Shown piece after piece: positions 8,568 through 17,816 of a stretch of 33,821 nucleotides of DNA. The stretch is from an uncultured Bacilli bacterium. Its GTDB lineage: Bacteria; Bacillota_I; Bacilli_A; ML615J-28; CAG-698. The stretch covers positions 1-33,821 of the forward strand of contig CANQVC010000015.1 of NCBI GenBank assembly GCA_947627195.1. The letters run 5' to 3'. A model generated the notes under the pieces. It did not search any database, was not told the DNA's origin, and saw only the letters and a list, made by a program, of their open reading frames with translations. Position 1 is the first letter of the stretch; every line of letters starts with the position of its first letter. Position numbers and translations under genes: made by a program.

Positions 8568-9347
8568 ATGTATCCAACAATATTTAAAGTAATACATATG
8601 TATGGATTATCCATTGCTATTGGTATAATTTTATGTTTTTTAGTACTTCGTTTTATTGGTAGAAGAAAAAACATTGATGAAAATTTTTTAAATTTCGTTG
8701 AAACTAATGCAATTATATCAATTGTTTTTGGGTTTTTATCTGGTATGTTATTCCAATCTTTTTATGATTTTATAGAAAATCCTAAAAATGGTTTCCATTT
8801 TACTTTTAGTATAACCTTTATTGGGGGATTAATTGGTGGAACAATTACTTTTTTCATAATTTATTTTTTATATGGAAGAAAGAAATATGGACCTAAATTT
8901 ATTGAAGTTCAATCAATTATTCCTTGTTGTATATTAGTTGCTCATTGTTTTGGTAGAATTGGTTGTTTCTTTGCTGGATGCTGTTATGGAAAAGAAACTG
9001 ATTCATTTTTAGGAGTTCAATTTCCTGATTTAAGAGAAAAAGTTTTGCCAACACAATTATTTGAATCATTATTTTTATGTATAATGTTTTTAATTTGTGT
9101 ATTTTTAGTTGTGAAAAAAGATTTTAAATATACTTTTCCTCTTTATTTATCAAGTTATGGAGTCTTTCGTTTTTTAATTGAATTTATTCGTGGTGATCAT
9201 CGTGGTAAATTATTAGGAGCTATTTCTCCATCACAATTTTGGTCAATTTTAATGGTTGTATTAGCTATTATAATTATTTTCTTAATCAAACATTTTAATA
9301 ATCCACCTAAGAAAGATGAAATTAAAGAAGAATCAATTATTGAATAG
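8568..9347 (+). CDS. lgt: Prolipoprotein diacylglyceryl transferase family protein (Lgt-like)
   Basis: This is a 259-residue polytopic membrane protein of the Lgt family, which transfers diacylglycerol from phosphatidylglycerol to the lipobox cysteine of prolipoproteins. Supporting motifs are the early FIGGLIGG, the central HCFGRIGCFFAGCCYGK (His at about 126, Arg at about 130), PTQLFE, and the C-terminal SYGVFRFLIEFIRGDHRG. About seven hydrophobic segments are present, and the tail is charged. Length fits the family. The Gly-Cys-Cys-Tyr-Gly form of the signature differs from the Asn-containing form of E. coli Lgt, so this may belong to a divergent Lgt-like branch rather than being the housekeeping enzyme. 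The GGAGG site 8-9 bp before ATG 8568 fixes the start. At least one lipoprotein substrate is encoded in this window, at 19809. Confidence 0.85.
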   Translation: MYPTIFKVIHMYGLSIAIGIILCFLVLRFIGRRKNIDENFLNFVETNAIISIVFGFLSGMLFQSFYDFIENPKNGFHFTFSITFIGGLIGGTITFFIIYFLYGRKKYGPKFIEVQSIIPCCILVAHCFGRIGCFFAGCCYGKETDSFLGVQFPDLREKVLPTQLFESLFLCIMFLICVFLVVKKDFKYTFPLYLSSYGVFRFLIEFIRGDHRGKLLGAISPSQFWSILMVVLAIIIIFLIKHFNNPPKKDEIKEESIIE

Positions 9348-9360
9348 TTTTATAAAAATT

Positions 9361-9399
9361 TCCTATGATTTTTATCTTTTGATTTATCATAGGATTTTA
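9361..9399 (+). terminator. Hairpin after the lgt-like gene
   Basis: tcctatgat (9361-9369) pairs with atcatagga (9386-9394), and ttttattt follows. This is a plausible intrinsic terminator. Confidence 0.6.
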
Positions 9400-9507
9400 T
9401 TTAAATTTTTTATAGAAAAAACTATTTTGTTATGGTAAAATTACTATACAATATTATATACAATAAAATTAATAATAAAATTAGATGAAAGGGGAATTAA
9501 CTATTTA

Positions 9508-12500
9508 ATGGATAATCTAGAAAAAAAAGTAAAGTTATTTAATGAAATACTATTACAAGAAATGAAAATGGAAGTAATTGATGATTATGTAAGTGGTAGA
9601 ATTGAAGAATTAATTGTTAAAAGAAATACTTTATATTTAAAATTAGTAATTGCCTTTCCTAAAGTTTTATCTCTTAATTCTTTTTTACGTCTTAGAACAG
9701 CTCTTATGACTTATATAACTGAATCATTAGGATTTACCAAATATGATTTATTTTTTCAATATGATGACAACACAGTAGATGAAAAATCTCTAGAAGAATA
9801 TTATAATGCTGTTGTATCATTTTTAGAAATGAATCATTCTCGTTATAGTATTTTAAAATGTTATACTAAATCATTTAATAATAGTGAAATTACAATATTT
9901 GTTGCTAATGAAGATGAAATATTTACAATTCAACCTTTATTAAACGATGTAGAAAAACAAATGAACAAATATGGACTTAAAGTACAATGTGGAATAAATG
10001 TCAGTCCATTTATTATGTCAGTTCAGTCAATGATTGATGAAAGAAATCGTAAATCAACCCAAGAAATATTAGAGAGGCAAAAAAATATTGAACGAAATAA
10101 TATTGTTGAAGAGAAAAAAGAAAGAACACTTAAAAGACCTAAAGCAACAAGGGGAATTAATGGACAAATTACTTCATTAAAAGATTTACCTTCATCAGAA
10201 TCTGAAATTGTTGAACACAGTCAAAAATTTGGCAATCGCAATTTTACTATTTTAATTGATTTATTAGAAACAGAAATTAAAGAAGTAGTTTCTACTAAAT
10301 CAGGAGCAGAAGTAACATATAAAATATATAAAGCAACAGGAACAGACAATACAGGTACAATTGTCATTACAACATTTATTAATTCATATACTAAAGATGA
10401 TTTAAATTTCTTTAAAGAAAAAGCTGTTAAAGGAAAAAGAGTTAGAGTATATGGTTATGCTGAATATGACAAATATAGTCGGGATGTTGTTTTAAAAATT
10501 AATGATATTCAAGTTGAAGGAGATTCACCAAAAACAAAAGTAGTTGATAATTATGAAGATAAACGTGTAGAATTACATGCTCATACAAAAATGTCAACGC
10601 AAGATTCGGTATTAGATGTCAATGAATATGTTGAAAGAGCTAAAGAATATGGCTATAAAGCTTTGGCCGTAACTGATCACTATAATATTCATGTTTTACC
10701 TGATTTTTATGAAGCTTGCAAAAATGCTGATATTAAACCAATATTTGGTGTTGAAGGTGCCCTTGTTGATGAAGATAAATATAAAATAGCTTATACTGTT
10801 GAAGATATTTCTTTAAATGATGCAACATATGTTGTATATGATTTGGAAACAACAGGTTTATCAAGCAATTATAATGAAATAATTGAAATAGCAGCATGTA
10901 AAGTTCATCATGGAATGATTATTGATAGATTTAGTGAATATGTTAAACCAAAAAGAGAAATAACTAATTTTATTACTGAATTAACTAGTATTACTAATGA
11001 TGATGTTAGAAATGCTGAAAGTATTGAAATTATTTTACCAAAATTTAAAGAATTTTTTGAAGGATCGATATTAGTTGCTCATAATGCATCATTTGATAAT
11101 TCACATATTTATGCTAATTTAAAAAGACTTGGTATTTATGAAAAACAATATCCTACCATTGATACATTACAATTATTAATGGTAAGATATGGTGATAAAT
11201 TAAAAAGATATAATTTAGCAGCCATGGCAAAATTTTTTGATGTTGAATTAGAACAACATCATAGAGCTATTTATGATGCTGAAGCAACTGCAAAATCATT
11301 TATTAAAATGTTAAATGATTTATTAGATAATAATATTACCAATTATAATCAAATTAATTCTTTAATTCATGAAGAAGTATATAAACTTGTTCATCCTAGA
11401 CATTTTTGTATATTAGCTAAAAATGAAATTGGTAAAAAGAATTTATATAAAATTATATCTGATTCACATACTACTCATTTTTATCGTATTCCTCGTATAT
11501 TAAAGAAATATTTACAGGAACATCGTGAAGGATTATTAATTGGTAGTGGTTGTGTTAATGGTAGTGTTTTTGCCACAGCTTATGAAAAGAGTTATGAAGA
11601 ATTAAAAGATGAAATGAAATTTTATGATTATATTGAAATTCAACCACCTTCATTATATGAAGTACTTGCTGAAGATGAAGATAGTCGCGAATATATAAAA
11701 GAAAATATTCGTTTAACAATTTTAAATATCATTAAAGCAGCCAAAGAACTTAATAAATTACTTGTTGTAACTGGTGATGTTCACCATTTAACAAAAGATG
11801 ATAAAAAATATCGAGAAATTTATATTGCTGCACCTATGATTGGTGGTGGACGACATGAATTATCTGAATTAAAAGAAGTTCCATCATTTCATTTTATGAA
11901 TACACAAGAATTATTTGATGAATTTAATTTCATTGATTATGATTTAGCTTATGAAATGATAATTACAAATACTAATAAAATTGCTGATCAAATTGAAGAA
12001 TTTGCCTTATTCCCGAAAAAACTATTTGCTCCACAAGATGATTTCTTAGCTGATCGTGGTATTCCATCTGTAAAAGATGAAACTAAAAAAATGGTTTATA
12101 ATCAAGCTATTTCCTTATATGGTGAAAATATGCATCCATATATTTTAGATAGATTAGAAAAAGAATTAACTAGTATAATTGATAATAAATTTGCCACAAT
12201 CTATTATATTTCTTATCTATTAGTTAAATATTCCAAAGATGCTGGATATGTAGTTGGTAGTCGTGGCTCTGTTGGCTCAAGTTTAGTCGCTTATATGATG
12301 GGTATTACTGAAGTAAATGCTTTACCACCTCATTATTATTGTCCTAAATGTCATTTTACAGCAATTAAATTGACAGATAATGAAAAGAAGATGTATCCTC
12401 TTGATGATAATCAAAAATTATTTGATGATGAATTACAAAAAGTTGGTACTGGATATGATTTACCAAAGAAAATTTGTCCAATATGTCATGAAGAATTAAA

Positions 12501-14034
12501 ACAAAATGGTGTTGATATTCCTTTTGAAACCTTTTTAGGATTTAAAGGTGAAAAGACACCTGATATTGATTTAAATTTCTCTGGTGACTTTCAACCTCAA
12601 GCTCATGAATTTTGTCGCACTATTTTTGGTGTTGACCGTGCATTCAGAGCTGGTACAATAGGTACGATTGCGGAAAAAACAGCTTATGGATATGTTAAAG
12701 GATATTTAGAAAGAAAAGGTTTAATCGCTAGAACTACTGAAATTAACCAAATGGTAAAAAAAATAGATGGAGTTAAACGCTCAACAGGTCAACATCCTGG
12801 AGGAATTGTTGTTATTCCAAAAGAAATTGAATATTCTGATGTTATTCCTATTCAATATCCAGCTGATGATACAACAGCAAAATGGCGTACAACTCATTTT
12901 GATTATCACAAATTTGAACATAATTTATTAAAACTTGATATATTAGGACATGATGATCCAACAATGATTCGCCATTTAATGAATTACGTTGAAGAATTCC
13001 CTAATGAATTTCCTTTTTCCACAGTTGATGACATTCCATTAACTGATAGAGAAGTATTTAAATTGTTTAGTGGATTAGAAAGCTTACATTTAACTCCTGA
13101 TAAAACATTTAATCAAACAATTGGTACTACAGGTATTCCTGAATTTGGTACATCACTTGCTAAAGATATGTTAAATGATATTCGTCCAACAACAGTAGAT
13201 GCTCTTTTAAAAGTTTCAGGATTAAGTCATGGTAAAGGTGTTTGGGCAGGAAACGCGAAAGATTTTATGATGGGTAAAAATTCTAATTTCCCTAAAATTC
13301 CATTTGATGAATTAATTGGATGTCGTGATGATATTATGGTATATTTAGTTAATAAAAAAATGCCTGCATCTGATGCCTTTGCAATTATGGAAAGTGTTCG
13401 TAAAGGTAAAGGTGTTTCTAAAGAAAATGAGAAAAAAATGTTAGCTTATAATGTTCCTGAATGGTACATTGCTTCATGTAAACTAATTCAATACATGTTT
13501 CCTAAAGCTCATGCTACAGCTTATGTTATTATGGCATTAAGAATTGGCTGGTTTAAAGTTCATCGTCCAATATTTTATTATGCAGGATTTTTTTCAAGAA
13601 GAGCTGATGCCTTTGATGTTGAAGTTATGGCTAGAGGATATGAAGCAATTAGAACTAAATTAGTAGAATTAGATAATAAAATTAAAAATAAAGTAGCATC
13701 TAATAAAGAAATAGATGTTTATGCTACACTTTTATTAGCTATTGAAATGACAGCTAGAGGAATGAAGTTCAAACAAATGAATATTTTTGAAAGTGAAGCA
13801 ATTAATTTTAAAATATCAGATGATCGTAAAACTTTATTAATTCCTTTTGGTGCTATGGATTCTTTAGGTGAAGCAACTGCTAAAAGTATTGTTGAAGCAA
13901 GAGAAGAACGAATGTTTAGTTCTAAAAAAGATGTTTTAATTAGAACAAAACTAAATAGTACTTTATATGAAAAAATGAATGAAATGGGAGTTTTTGATGG
14001 ATTACCAGAAGATGACCAAATTGGTTTATTCTAA
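9508..14034 (+). CDS. polC: DNA polymerase III PolC-type alpha subunit
   Basis: This is the replicative polymerase of low-GC Gram-positives, with built-in 3'-5' proofreading. Domain order is an N-terminal domain (1-230), OB fold (about 245-345), PHP domain starting at RVELHAHTKMSTQDS (His357, His359) and split by the exonuclease, a DnaQ-like exonuclease with VYDLETTGL (Asp445, Glu447), AHNASFDN (Asp530) and HRAIYDAEAT (Asp590), the rest of PHP, then the polymerase core. In the core, a zinc finger has cysteines at 945, 948, 990 and 993, and TPDIDLNF supplies catalytic Asp1019 and Asp1021. The C-terminus ends DDQIGLF, a beta-clamp binding peptide. At 1,508 residues it is slightly longer than B. 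subtilis PolC. The AAAGGGG site lies about 13 bp before ATG 9508, which is loose; I see no better start. No clear strong promoter is visible in the AT-rich leader. Confidence 0.98.
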   Translation: MDNLEKKVKLFNEILLQEMKMEVIDDYVSGRIEELIVKRNTLYLKLVIAFPKVLSLNSFLRLRTALMTYITESLGFTKYDLFFQYDDNTVDEKSLEEYYNAVVSFLEMNHSRYSILKCYTKSFNNSEITIFVANEDEIFTIQPLLNDVEKQMNKYGLKVQCGINVSPFIMSVQSMIDERNRKSTQEILERQKNIERNNIVEEKKERTLKRPKATRGINGQITSLKDLPSSESEIVEHSQKFGNRNFTILIDLLETEIKEVVSTKSGAEVTYKIYKATGTDNTGTIVITTFINSYTKDDLNFFKEKAVKGKRVRVYGYAEYDKYSRDVVLKINDIQVEGDSPKTKVVDNYEDKRVELHAHTKMSTQDSVLDVNEYVERAKEYGYKALAVTDHYNIHVLPDFYEACKNADIKPIFGVEGALVDEDKYKIAYTVEDISLNDATYVVYDLETTGLSSNYNEIIEIAACKVHHGMIIDRFSEYVKPKREITNFITELTSITNDDVRNAESIEIILPKFKEFFEGSILVAHNASFDNSHIYANLKRLGIYEKQYPTIDTLQLLMVRYGDKLKRYNLAAMAKFFDVELEQHHRAIYDAEATAKSFIKMLNDLLDNNITNYNQINSLIHEEVYKLVHPRHFCILAKNEIGKKNLYKIISDSHTTHFYRIPRILKKYLQEHREGLLIGSGCVNGSVFATAYEKSYEELKDEMKFYDYIEIQPPSLYEVLAEDEDSREYIKENIRLTILNIIKAAKELNKLLVVTGDVHHLTKDDKKYREIYIAAPMIGGGRHELSELKEVPSFHFMNTQELFDEFNFIDYDLAYEMIITNTNKIADQIEEFALFPKKLFAPQDDFLADRGIPSVKDETKKMVYNQAISLYGENMHPYILDRLEKELTSIIDNKFATIYYISYLLVKYSKDAGYVVGSRGSVGSSLVAYMMGITEVNALPPHYYCPKCHFTAIKLTDNEKKMYPLDDNQKLFDDELQKVGTGYDLPKKICPICHEELKQNGVDIPFETFLGFKGEKTPDIDLNFSGDFQPQAHEFCRTIFGVDRAFRAGTIGTIAEKTAYGYVKGYLERKGLIARTTEINQMVKKIDGVKRSTGQHPGGIVVIPKEIEYSDVIPIQYPADDTTAKWRTTHFDYHKFEHNLLKLDILGHDDPTMIRHLMNYVEEFPNEFPFSTVDDIPLTDREVFKLFSGLESLHLTPDKTFNQTIGTTGIPEFGTSLAKDMLNDIRPTTVDALLKVSGLSHGKGVWAGNAKDFMMGKNSNFPKIPFDELIGCRDDIMVYLVNKKMPASDAFAIMESVRKGKGVSKENEKKMLAYNVPEWYIASCKLIQYMFPKAHATAYVIMALRIGWFKVHRPIFYYAGFFSRRADAFDVEVMARGYEAIRTKLVELDNKIKNKVASNKEIDVYATLLLAIEMTARGMKFKQMNIFESEAINFKISDDRKTLLIPFGAMDSLGEATAKSIVEAREERMFSSKKDVLIRTKLNSTLYEKMNEMGVFDGLPEDDQIGLF

Positions 14035-14071
14035 TTAAATAAAATTTTCTTAATAATCTATCATAATTTTA

Positions 14072-14100
14072 TTGAAATTTTTAATTATTTAATGTATAAT
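14072..14100 (+). promoter_or_regulatory. Promoter of the yccA-like gene
   Basis: TTGAAA (14072-14077), 17 bp, TATAAT (14095-14100). It gives a leader of about 65 nt before ATG 14172. Confidence 0.75.
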
Positions 14101-14171
14101 TAAGCTAATAATAGTAATATTATTATATATAAGATTGTAGTCATACAATAAAAGAAAGAGGTGTATAAAAT

Positions 14172-14921
14172 ATGGCTTTTAGATCAGGAAATCCTGTGTT
14201 TAAAAAAGTTTTAAATAATGGTGATAGTTTTGCTGGTGTTGATTATGAAGTTGCTTCATATAAAGGAATTGGACTTAAAATTTTATATTATGTTGCCATA
14301 ACATTCATTGCCGCAATTCTTGGTATTTTTATATTAACAATGGCACCTGTAGTAGCAATACCTTTTACAACAGTTGGTGGTATATTAACATTTATATTTG
14401 CTTTTGTTGCTATTTTAATGCCAAGTGCTTCAAAAATATTTGGTACATTATATTGTATTTTTGAAGGTATTTTCATTGGTATGATATCCTTTGTTTTTGA
14501 AGAACTTATTCCTGGCGTTGTACTAACTGCTTTACTTGGAACACTTTCTGTTGTTTTAGTTATTAGTGTTATGTATATGACTGGAATTGTGAAAGTTGGT
14601 AGTAAATTTAGAAAATTCTTATTAATGTTTGCTTTAAGTTTCTTATTATGTAATTTGTTTGTGTTGATTCTTTCTATATTCCCTAATTTCCGTGATATTT
14701 TAAAAAGTTATTGGATTGTTTTAATTACATCTGTTGCATCAACTTTACTTGCATCATTATATTTATTATTTGATATGCAATCAATTCGTGAAATTGTGGA
14801 AAGTGGTCAACCTAAAACAATGGAATGGTATGCTGCATTTGGTATGTCATATACTATTTTATGGTTATATATTGAAATATTACGTTTAGTCTTTATTTTA
14901 TTTGCAAATAATCGTAATTAA
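14172..14921 (+). CDS. Bax inhibitor-1/YccA family membrane protein
   Basis: The N-terminus MAFRSGNPVFKK is characteristic of the bacterial Bax inhibitor-1 subgroup (BaxI_1). Seven hydrophobic segments follow from about residue 35, ending with an aromatic-rich FGMSYTILWLYIEILRL helix. Length (249 residues) fits. Family members such as B. subtilis YetJ have been described as pH-sensitive calcium leak channels; some YccA proteins interact with the FtsH protease. Which role applies here cannot be read from the sequence. AAGAAAGAGG lies about 10 bp before the ATG. The gene has its own promoter and a strong terminator, so it is probably monocistronic. Confidence 0.9.
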   Translation: MAFRSGNPVFKKVLNNGDSFAGVDYEVASYKGIGLKILYYVAITFIAAILGIFILTMAPVVAIPFTTVGGILTFIFAFVAILMPSASKIFGTLYCIFEGIFIGMISFVFEELIPGVVLTALLGTLSVVLVISVMYMTGIVKVGSKFRKFLLMFALSFLLCNLFVLILSIFPNFRDILKSYWIVLITSVASTLLASLYLLFDMQSIREIVESGQPKTMEWYAAFGMSYTILWLYIEILRLVFILFANNRN

Positions 14922-14935
14922 TGAATAATGTTTAT

Positions 14936-14965
14936 AAAAATGACTAGTTTACTGGTCATTTTTTT
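14936..14965 (+). terminator. Terminator after the yccA-like gene
   Basis: tgactag (14941-14947) pairs with ctggtca (14952-14958) around the loop ttta. It is extended by A5 on the left and T7 on the right, a good intrinsic terminator. Confidence 0.85.
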
Positions 14966-15023
14966 ATAAAATATATTATGTATAATAATATTATGTAAAA
15001 TATTATGTTGGAAAGGAGTTTAT

Positions 15024-15479
15024 ATGAAAATATTAATTATTAATGGACCTAATTTAAATTTTTTAGGAATTCGTGAACCAAATATTTATGGAACTAAATC
15101 ATATTCTGATTTAATTAATTATTTGAAAGAATTTACAAAACAATTAAATGATAAAAAAATAAATTTAAATGTTTTATTTTTTCAATCAAATCATGAAGGA
15201 GCAATAATTGATAAAATTCAAGAAGCTTATCTTAATCATATTGATGGAATTATCATTAATCCTGGAGCTTTTACGCATTATTCATATGCCATTCATGATG
15301 CTATAAAAAGTGTTAATATAAAAACAGTTGAAGTACATTTATCTAATATCAATGAAAGAGAAGAATTCCGTAAAATTTCTGTCATTCGTCCAGCTTGTAT
15401 TAATACTTTTATGGGAAAACAATTTGAAAGTTATAGAGAAGCTATTTTATATTTAATTGATGAGATAAGTAAAGAATAA
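15024..15479 (+). CDS. aroQ: Type II 3-dehydroquinate dehydratase
   Basis: It dehydrates 3-dehydroquinate to 3-dehydroshikimate in the shikimate pathway, as a small dodecameric cytosolic enzyme. The 151-residue protein carries the whole type II signature: NGPNLNFLG, REPNIYG (catalytic Tyr22, Arg17), FFQSNHEG, IINPGAFTHYS (Asn79, His85), VEVHLSNI (His105), REEFR and S.I. No other shikimate gene is in the window. AAAGGAG ends about 6 bp before ATG 15024. A TATAAT at 14981-14986 is a candidate -10 without a convincing -35, since its expected position falls in the preceding terminator. No strong terminator separates it from the gap control region, so some read-through into gap is possible. Confidence 0.96.
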   Translation: MKILIINGPNLNFLGIREPNIYGTKSYSDLINYLKEFTKQLNDKKINLNVLFFQSNHEGAIIDKIQEAYLNHIDGIIINPGAFTHYSYAIHDAIKSVNIKTVEVHLSNINEREEFRKISVIRPACINTFMGKQFESYREAILYLIDEISKE

Positions 15480-15482
15480 TTA

Positions 15483-15502
15483 TTTTGATAACGTTATCAA
15501 AA
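15483..15502. promoter_or_regulatory. cre-like / LacI-family operator upstream of gap
   Basis: ttttgataacgttatcaaaa is a perfect 20-bp palindrome with a central CG. Its core TGATAACGTTATCA matches the CcpA cre consensus TGWAARCGYTWNCW at all but one position. It is centred about 63 bp upstream of the predicted gap start and above the -35, a position where CcpA activates some glycolytic or overflow genes in Bacillus. Binding by CcpA or another LacI-family regulator is inference. Confidence 0.65.
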
Positions 15503-15520
15503 CAAAAAAGTACATTTAAC

Positions 15521-15549
15521 TTGAATTTTGTTTAAAATAATGATAAAAT
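15521..15549 (+). promoter_or_regulatory. Promoter of gap
   Basis: TTGAAT (15521-15526), 17 bp, TAAAAT (15544-15549). Transcription would begin near 15556, about 30 nt before ATG 15585. Confidence 0.65.
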
Positions 15550-15584
15550 AAAATGAAAGAATTCAATAAGGAGGAATTTTTAAA

Positions 15585-16613
15585 ATGGCAGTAAAAGTAG
15601 CTATTAATGGTTTCGGTCGTATTGGACGTTTAGCTTTCAGACAAATGTTCGGTGCAGAAGGATATGAAATCGTTGCAATTAATGACTTAACAAGTCCTAA
15701 GATGTTAGCACATCTATTAAAGTATGATTCAGCTCAAAAGAGATATGAATATGCTGATAAAGTAAGTTTTATTGATGAAGAAAATGGAGAAAAAGCAATT
15801 ATTGTTAATGGTAAAAAAATTACAATTTATGCTGAAAAAAATCCTGCAGATTTACCTTGGGGTAAATTAAAAGTTGATGTTGTTTTAGAGTGTACAGGTA
15901 TGTTTGCTTCTAAAGCAAAATCAGAAGCTCATATTCAAGCAGGTGCAAAGAAAGTAGTTATTTCTGCTCCAGCTGGAAATGATTTACCTACTATTGTATT
16001 TGGTGTAAATGAAAAGACACTTAAAGCAAGTGATACAGTTATATCTGCAGCTTCTTGTACAACAAACTGCTTAGCACCAATGGCTAACACTTTAAATAAA
16101 TTAGCACCAATTGAAAAAGGATTTATGACAACAATTCATGCTTATACAGGTGATCAAATGATTCTTGATGGTCCACATAGAAAAGGTGACTTAAGAAGAG
16201 CACGTGCAGGAGCTTGTAATATTGTTCCTAATTCCACAGGTGCAGCTAAAGCAATTGGCTTAGTTATTCCTGAATTAGCAGGAAAATTAGACGGATCTGC
16301 TCAACGTGTTCCTGTACCTACAGGATCAATTACTGAATTAGTTGCTGTTGTTAATAAAGAAGTTACTAAAGAAGATATTAACAATGCAATGAAAGAAGCA
16401 GCTAGTCCATCATTTGGTTATAACGAAGATGAAATTGTTTCATCTGATGTTATTGGTATTACAGTAGGTTCATTATTTGATGCTACATTAACTAAAGTTA
16501 CTCCACTTGGTGAAGGCAAAACATTAGTTAAAGTTGTTTCATGGTATGATAATGAAAATTCTTATACAAGCCAAATGGTTCGTACAATTAAATATTTTGC
16601 TGAATTAAAATAG
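15585..16613 (+). CDS. gap: Glyceraldehyde-3-phosphate dehydrogenase, type I
   Basis: It oxidises glyceraldehyde-3-phosphate to 1,3-bisphosphoglycerate with NAD and phosphate in glycolysis. The N-terminal Rossmann motif INGFGRIGR, the active-site [12 protein letters not shown] (nucleophile Cys158), [26 protein letters not shown] and the C-terminal SWYDNENSY are all present. The length of 342 residues is slightly above the usual 330-340. The NAD-binding region contains INDL, consistent with NAD rather than NADP preference. AAGGAGGA stands about 9 bp before the ATG. The gene appears monocistronic, with its own promoter, an upstream palindromic operator and a strong terminator. pgk or tpi do not follow, unlike many Bacillota. 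Confidence 0.98.
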   Translation: MAVKVAINGFGRIGRLAFRQMFGAEGYEIVAINDLTSPKMLAHLLKYDSAQKRYEYADKVSFIDEENGEKAIIVNGKKITIYAEKNPADLPWGKLKVDVVLECTGMFASKAKSEAHIQAGAKKVVISAPAGNDLPTIVFGVNEKTLKASDTVISAASCTTNCLAPMANTLNKLAPIEKGFMTTIHAYTGDQMILDGPHRKGDLRRARAGACNIVPNSTGAAKAIGLVIPELAGKLDGSAQRVPVPTGSITELVAVVNKEVTKEDINNAMKEAASPSFGYNEDEIVSSDVIGITVGSLFDATLTKVTPLGEGKTLVKVVSWYDNENSYTSQMVRTIKYFAELK

Positions 16614-16622
16614 TTATTTAAG

Positions 16623-16650
16623 AAGTCATTCTCATTGAGGATGACTTTTT
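16623..16650 (+). terminator. Terminator of gap
   Basis: aagtcat (16623-16629) pairs with atgactt (16641-16647). It continues through a T-G pair and ctc/gag to a 3-nt loop, and T5 follows. This is a strong intrinsic terminator. Confidence 0.9.
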
Positions 16651-16707
16651 ATTTTATCTTTCACATAAAAAAATAAAACAATCATAAAATAATTGTAAGA
16701 GGTTTTT

Positions 16708-17763
16708 ATGATAAATAATTTAATAAAGAAATTAATATTTATTTTATTGGCATTTGTTACAATATATTTAGGAATTTTAGTCTTACCCAATTTTATTAAA
16801 GTAATTAAATTTCTGTTTAATATCTTTTTACCATTTTTTATAGCTTTTGTGTTTGCTTTTATTTTACAACCAGTTGTTTGTTTTATTCAAAAATATGTAA
16901 AAAAAAGAATTCTTGCAGTTATAATTGTATTAACAATGTTTTTTGGCTTTATCGTTTTTACTTTATGGTCGACTATTCCTGAACTTATAAATGATATTAA
17001 AATGTTAGAAACAAAACTTCCAGAAATAACAAAAGAAGTAGAAACGTTTATTAATAAAATATTCCAATCATTTTCATTTTTACCTGATGATTATCAACCA
17101 ACATTTGATAATATTACCGAATATTTTAATCATTACATTGATAGATTTAATATTGCATCTGATGTGTTTTTTTCGAAAATCTTTCATTTTTTAAGTTTTT
17201 TTATAATTGTACCAATTATTTTAATTTATTTTTTAATTGATTATGAAAAAATAATATGTAGTTTTAGAAATTTTTTGATTAAACATAATAAAATACGTTT
17301 TAAAAATTATTTAGCAGATTTAAATAAAACAATGAGCTCTTATTTTCGAGGTGTATTAATTGTAATGATAATTTTAGTTATCTTATTTACAATATCTTTT
17401 TCCATAATTGGCTTAGAATATGCTTTATTTTTTTCTCTTATAATTGCCTTAACAAATATAATTCCTTATTTAGGAGCATATATAGGGGCAATTTTACCAG
17501 TTTTATATGCCTTACTAGATTCACCTAAAAAAGCAATAATTGTCATTGTTATTAGTTTATTATTACAAACATTTGAATCAGATGTTTTAACACCTTATAT
17601 CCAAGGTAAAAAAATGAAAATGCATCCTTTGATAGTTATGATTTCATTAGTTTTATTCGGAGGTATATTAGGAATATTTGGCATGATGATAGCAGTTCCA
17701 GTAGTATCATTTATTAAAATTACTCTTCATCATTATCCAATTAGATTTAAAAATGATAAATAA
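16708..17763 (+). CDS. AI-2E family transporter (PerM/YtvI-like permease)
   Basis: This 351-residue polytopic membrane protein matches the AI-2 exporter family. N-terminal helices lie at about 8-30, 35-55 and 65-85. They are followed by a charged extramembrane loop (90-150) and C-terminal helices containing the family signature ALTNIIPYLGAYIGAILPV and then LTPYIQGKKMKMHPLIVM. Homologues export AI-2 or act in sodium/proton exchange; most, including this one, have unproven substrates. AAGAGG lies 5 bp before ATG 16708. The stop is 5-45 bp upstream of the possible starts of the next gene, so co-transcription is possible, though that gene has its own strong promoter candidate. Confidence 0.9.
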   Translation: MINNLIKKLIFILLAFVTIYLGILVLPNFIKVIKFLFNIFLPFFIAFVFAFILQPVVCFIQKYVKKRILAVIIVLTMFFGFIVFTLWSTIPELINDIKMLETKLPEITKEVETFINKIFQSFSFLPDDYQPTFDNITEYFNHYIDRFNIASDVFFSKIFHFLSFFIIVPIILIYFLIDYEKIICSFRNFLIKHNKIRFKNYLADLNKTMSSYFRGVLIVMIILVILFTISFSIIGLEYALFFSLIIALTNIIPYLGAYIGAILPVLYALLDSPKKAIIVIVISLLLQTFESDVLTPYIQGKKMKMHPLIVMISLVLFGGILGIFGMMIAVPVVSFIKITLHHYPIRFKNDK

Positions 17764-17787
17764 TTATTTTGCATATTTATTCAATAT

Positions 17788-17816
17788 TTGACATATTATA
17801 TATTGATATGTATAGT
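17788..17816 (+). promoter_or_regulatory. Strong promoter candidate before the hypothetical gene
   Basis: Consensus TTGACA (17788-17793), 17 bp, TATAGT (17811-17816). If used, transcription begins near 17822, downstream of ATG 17808, which would make ATG 17844 the start on that transcript. Confidence 0.6.
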
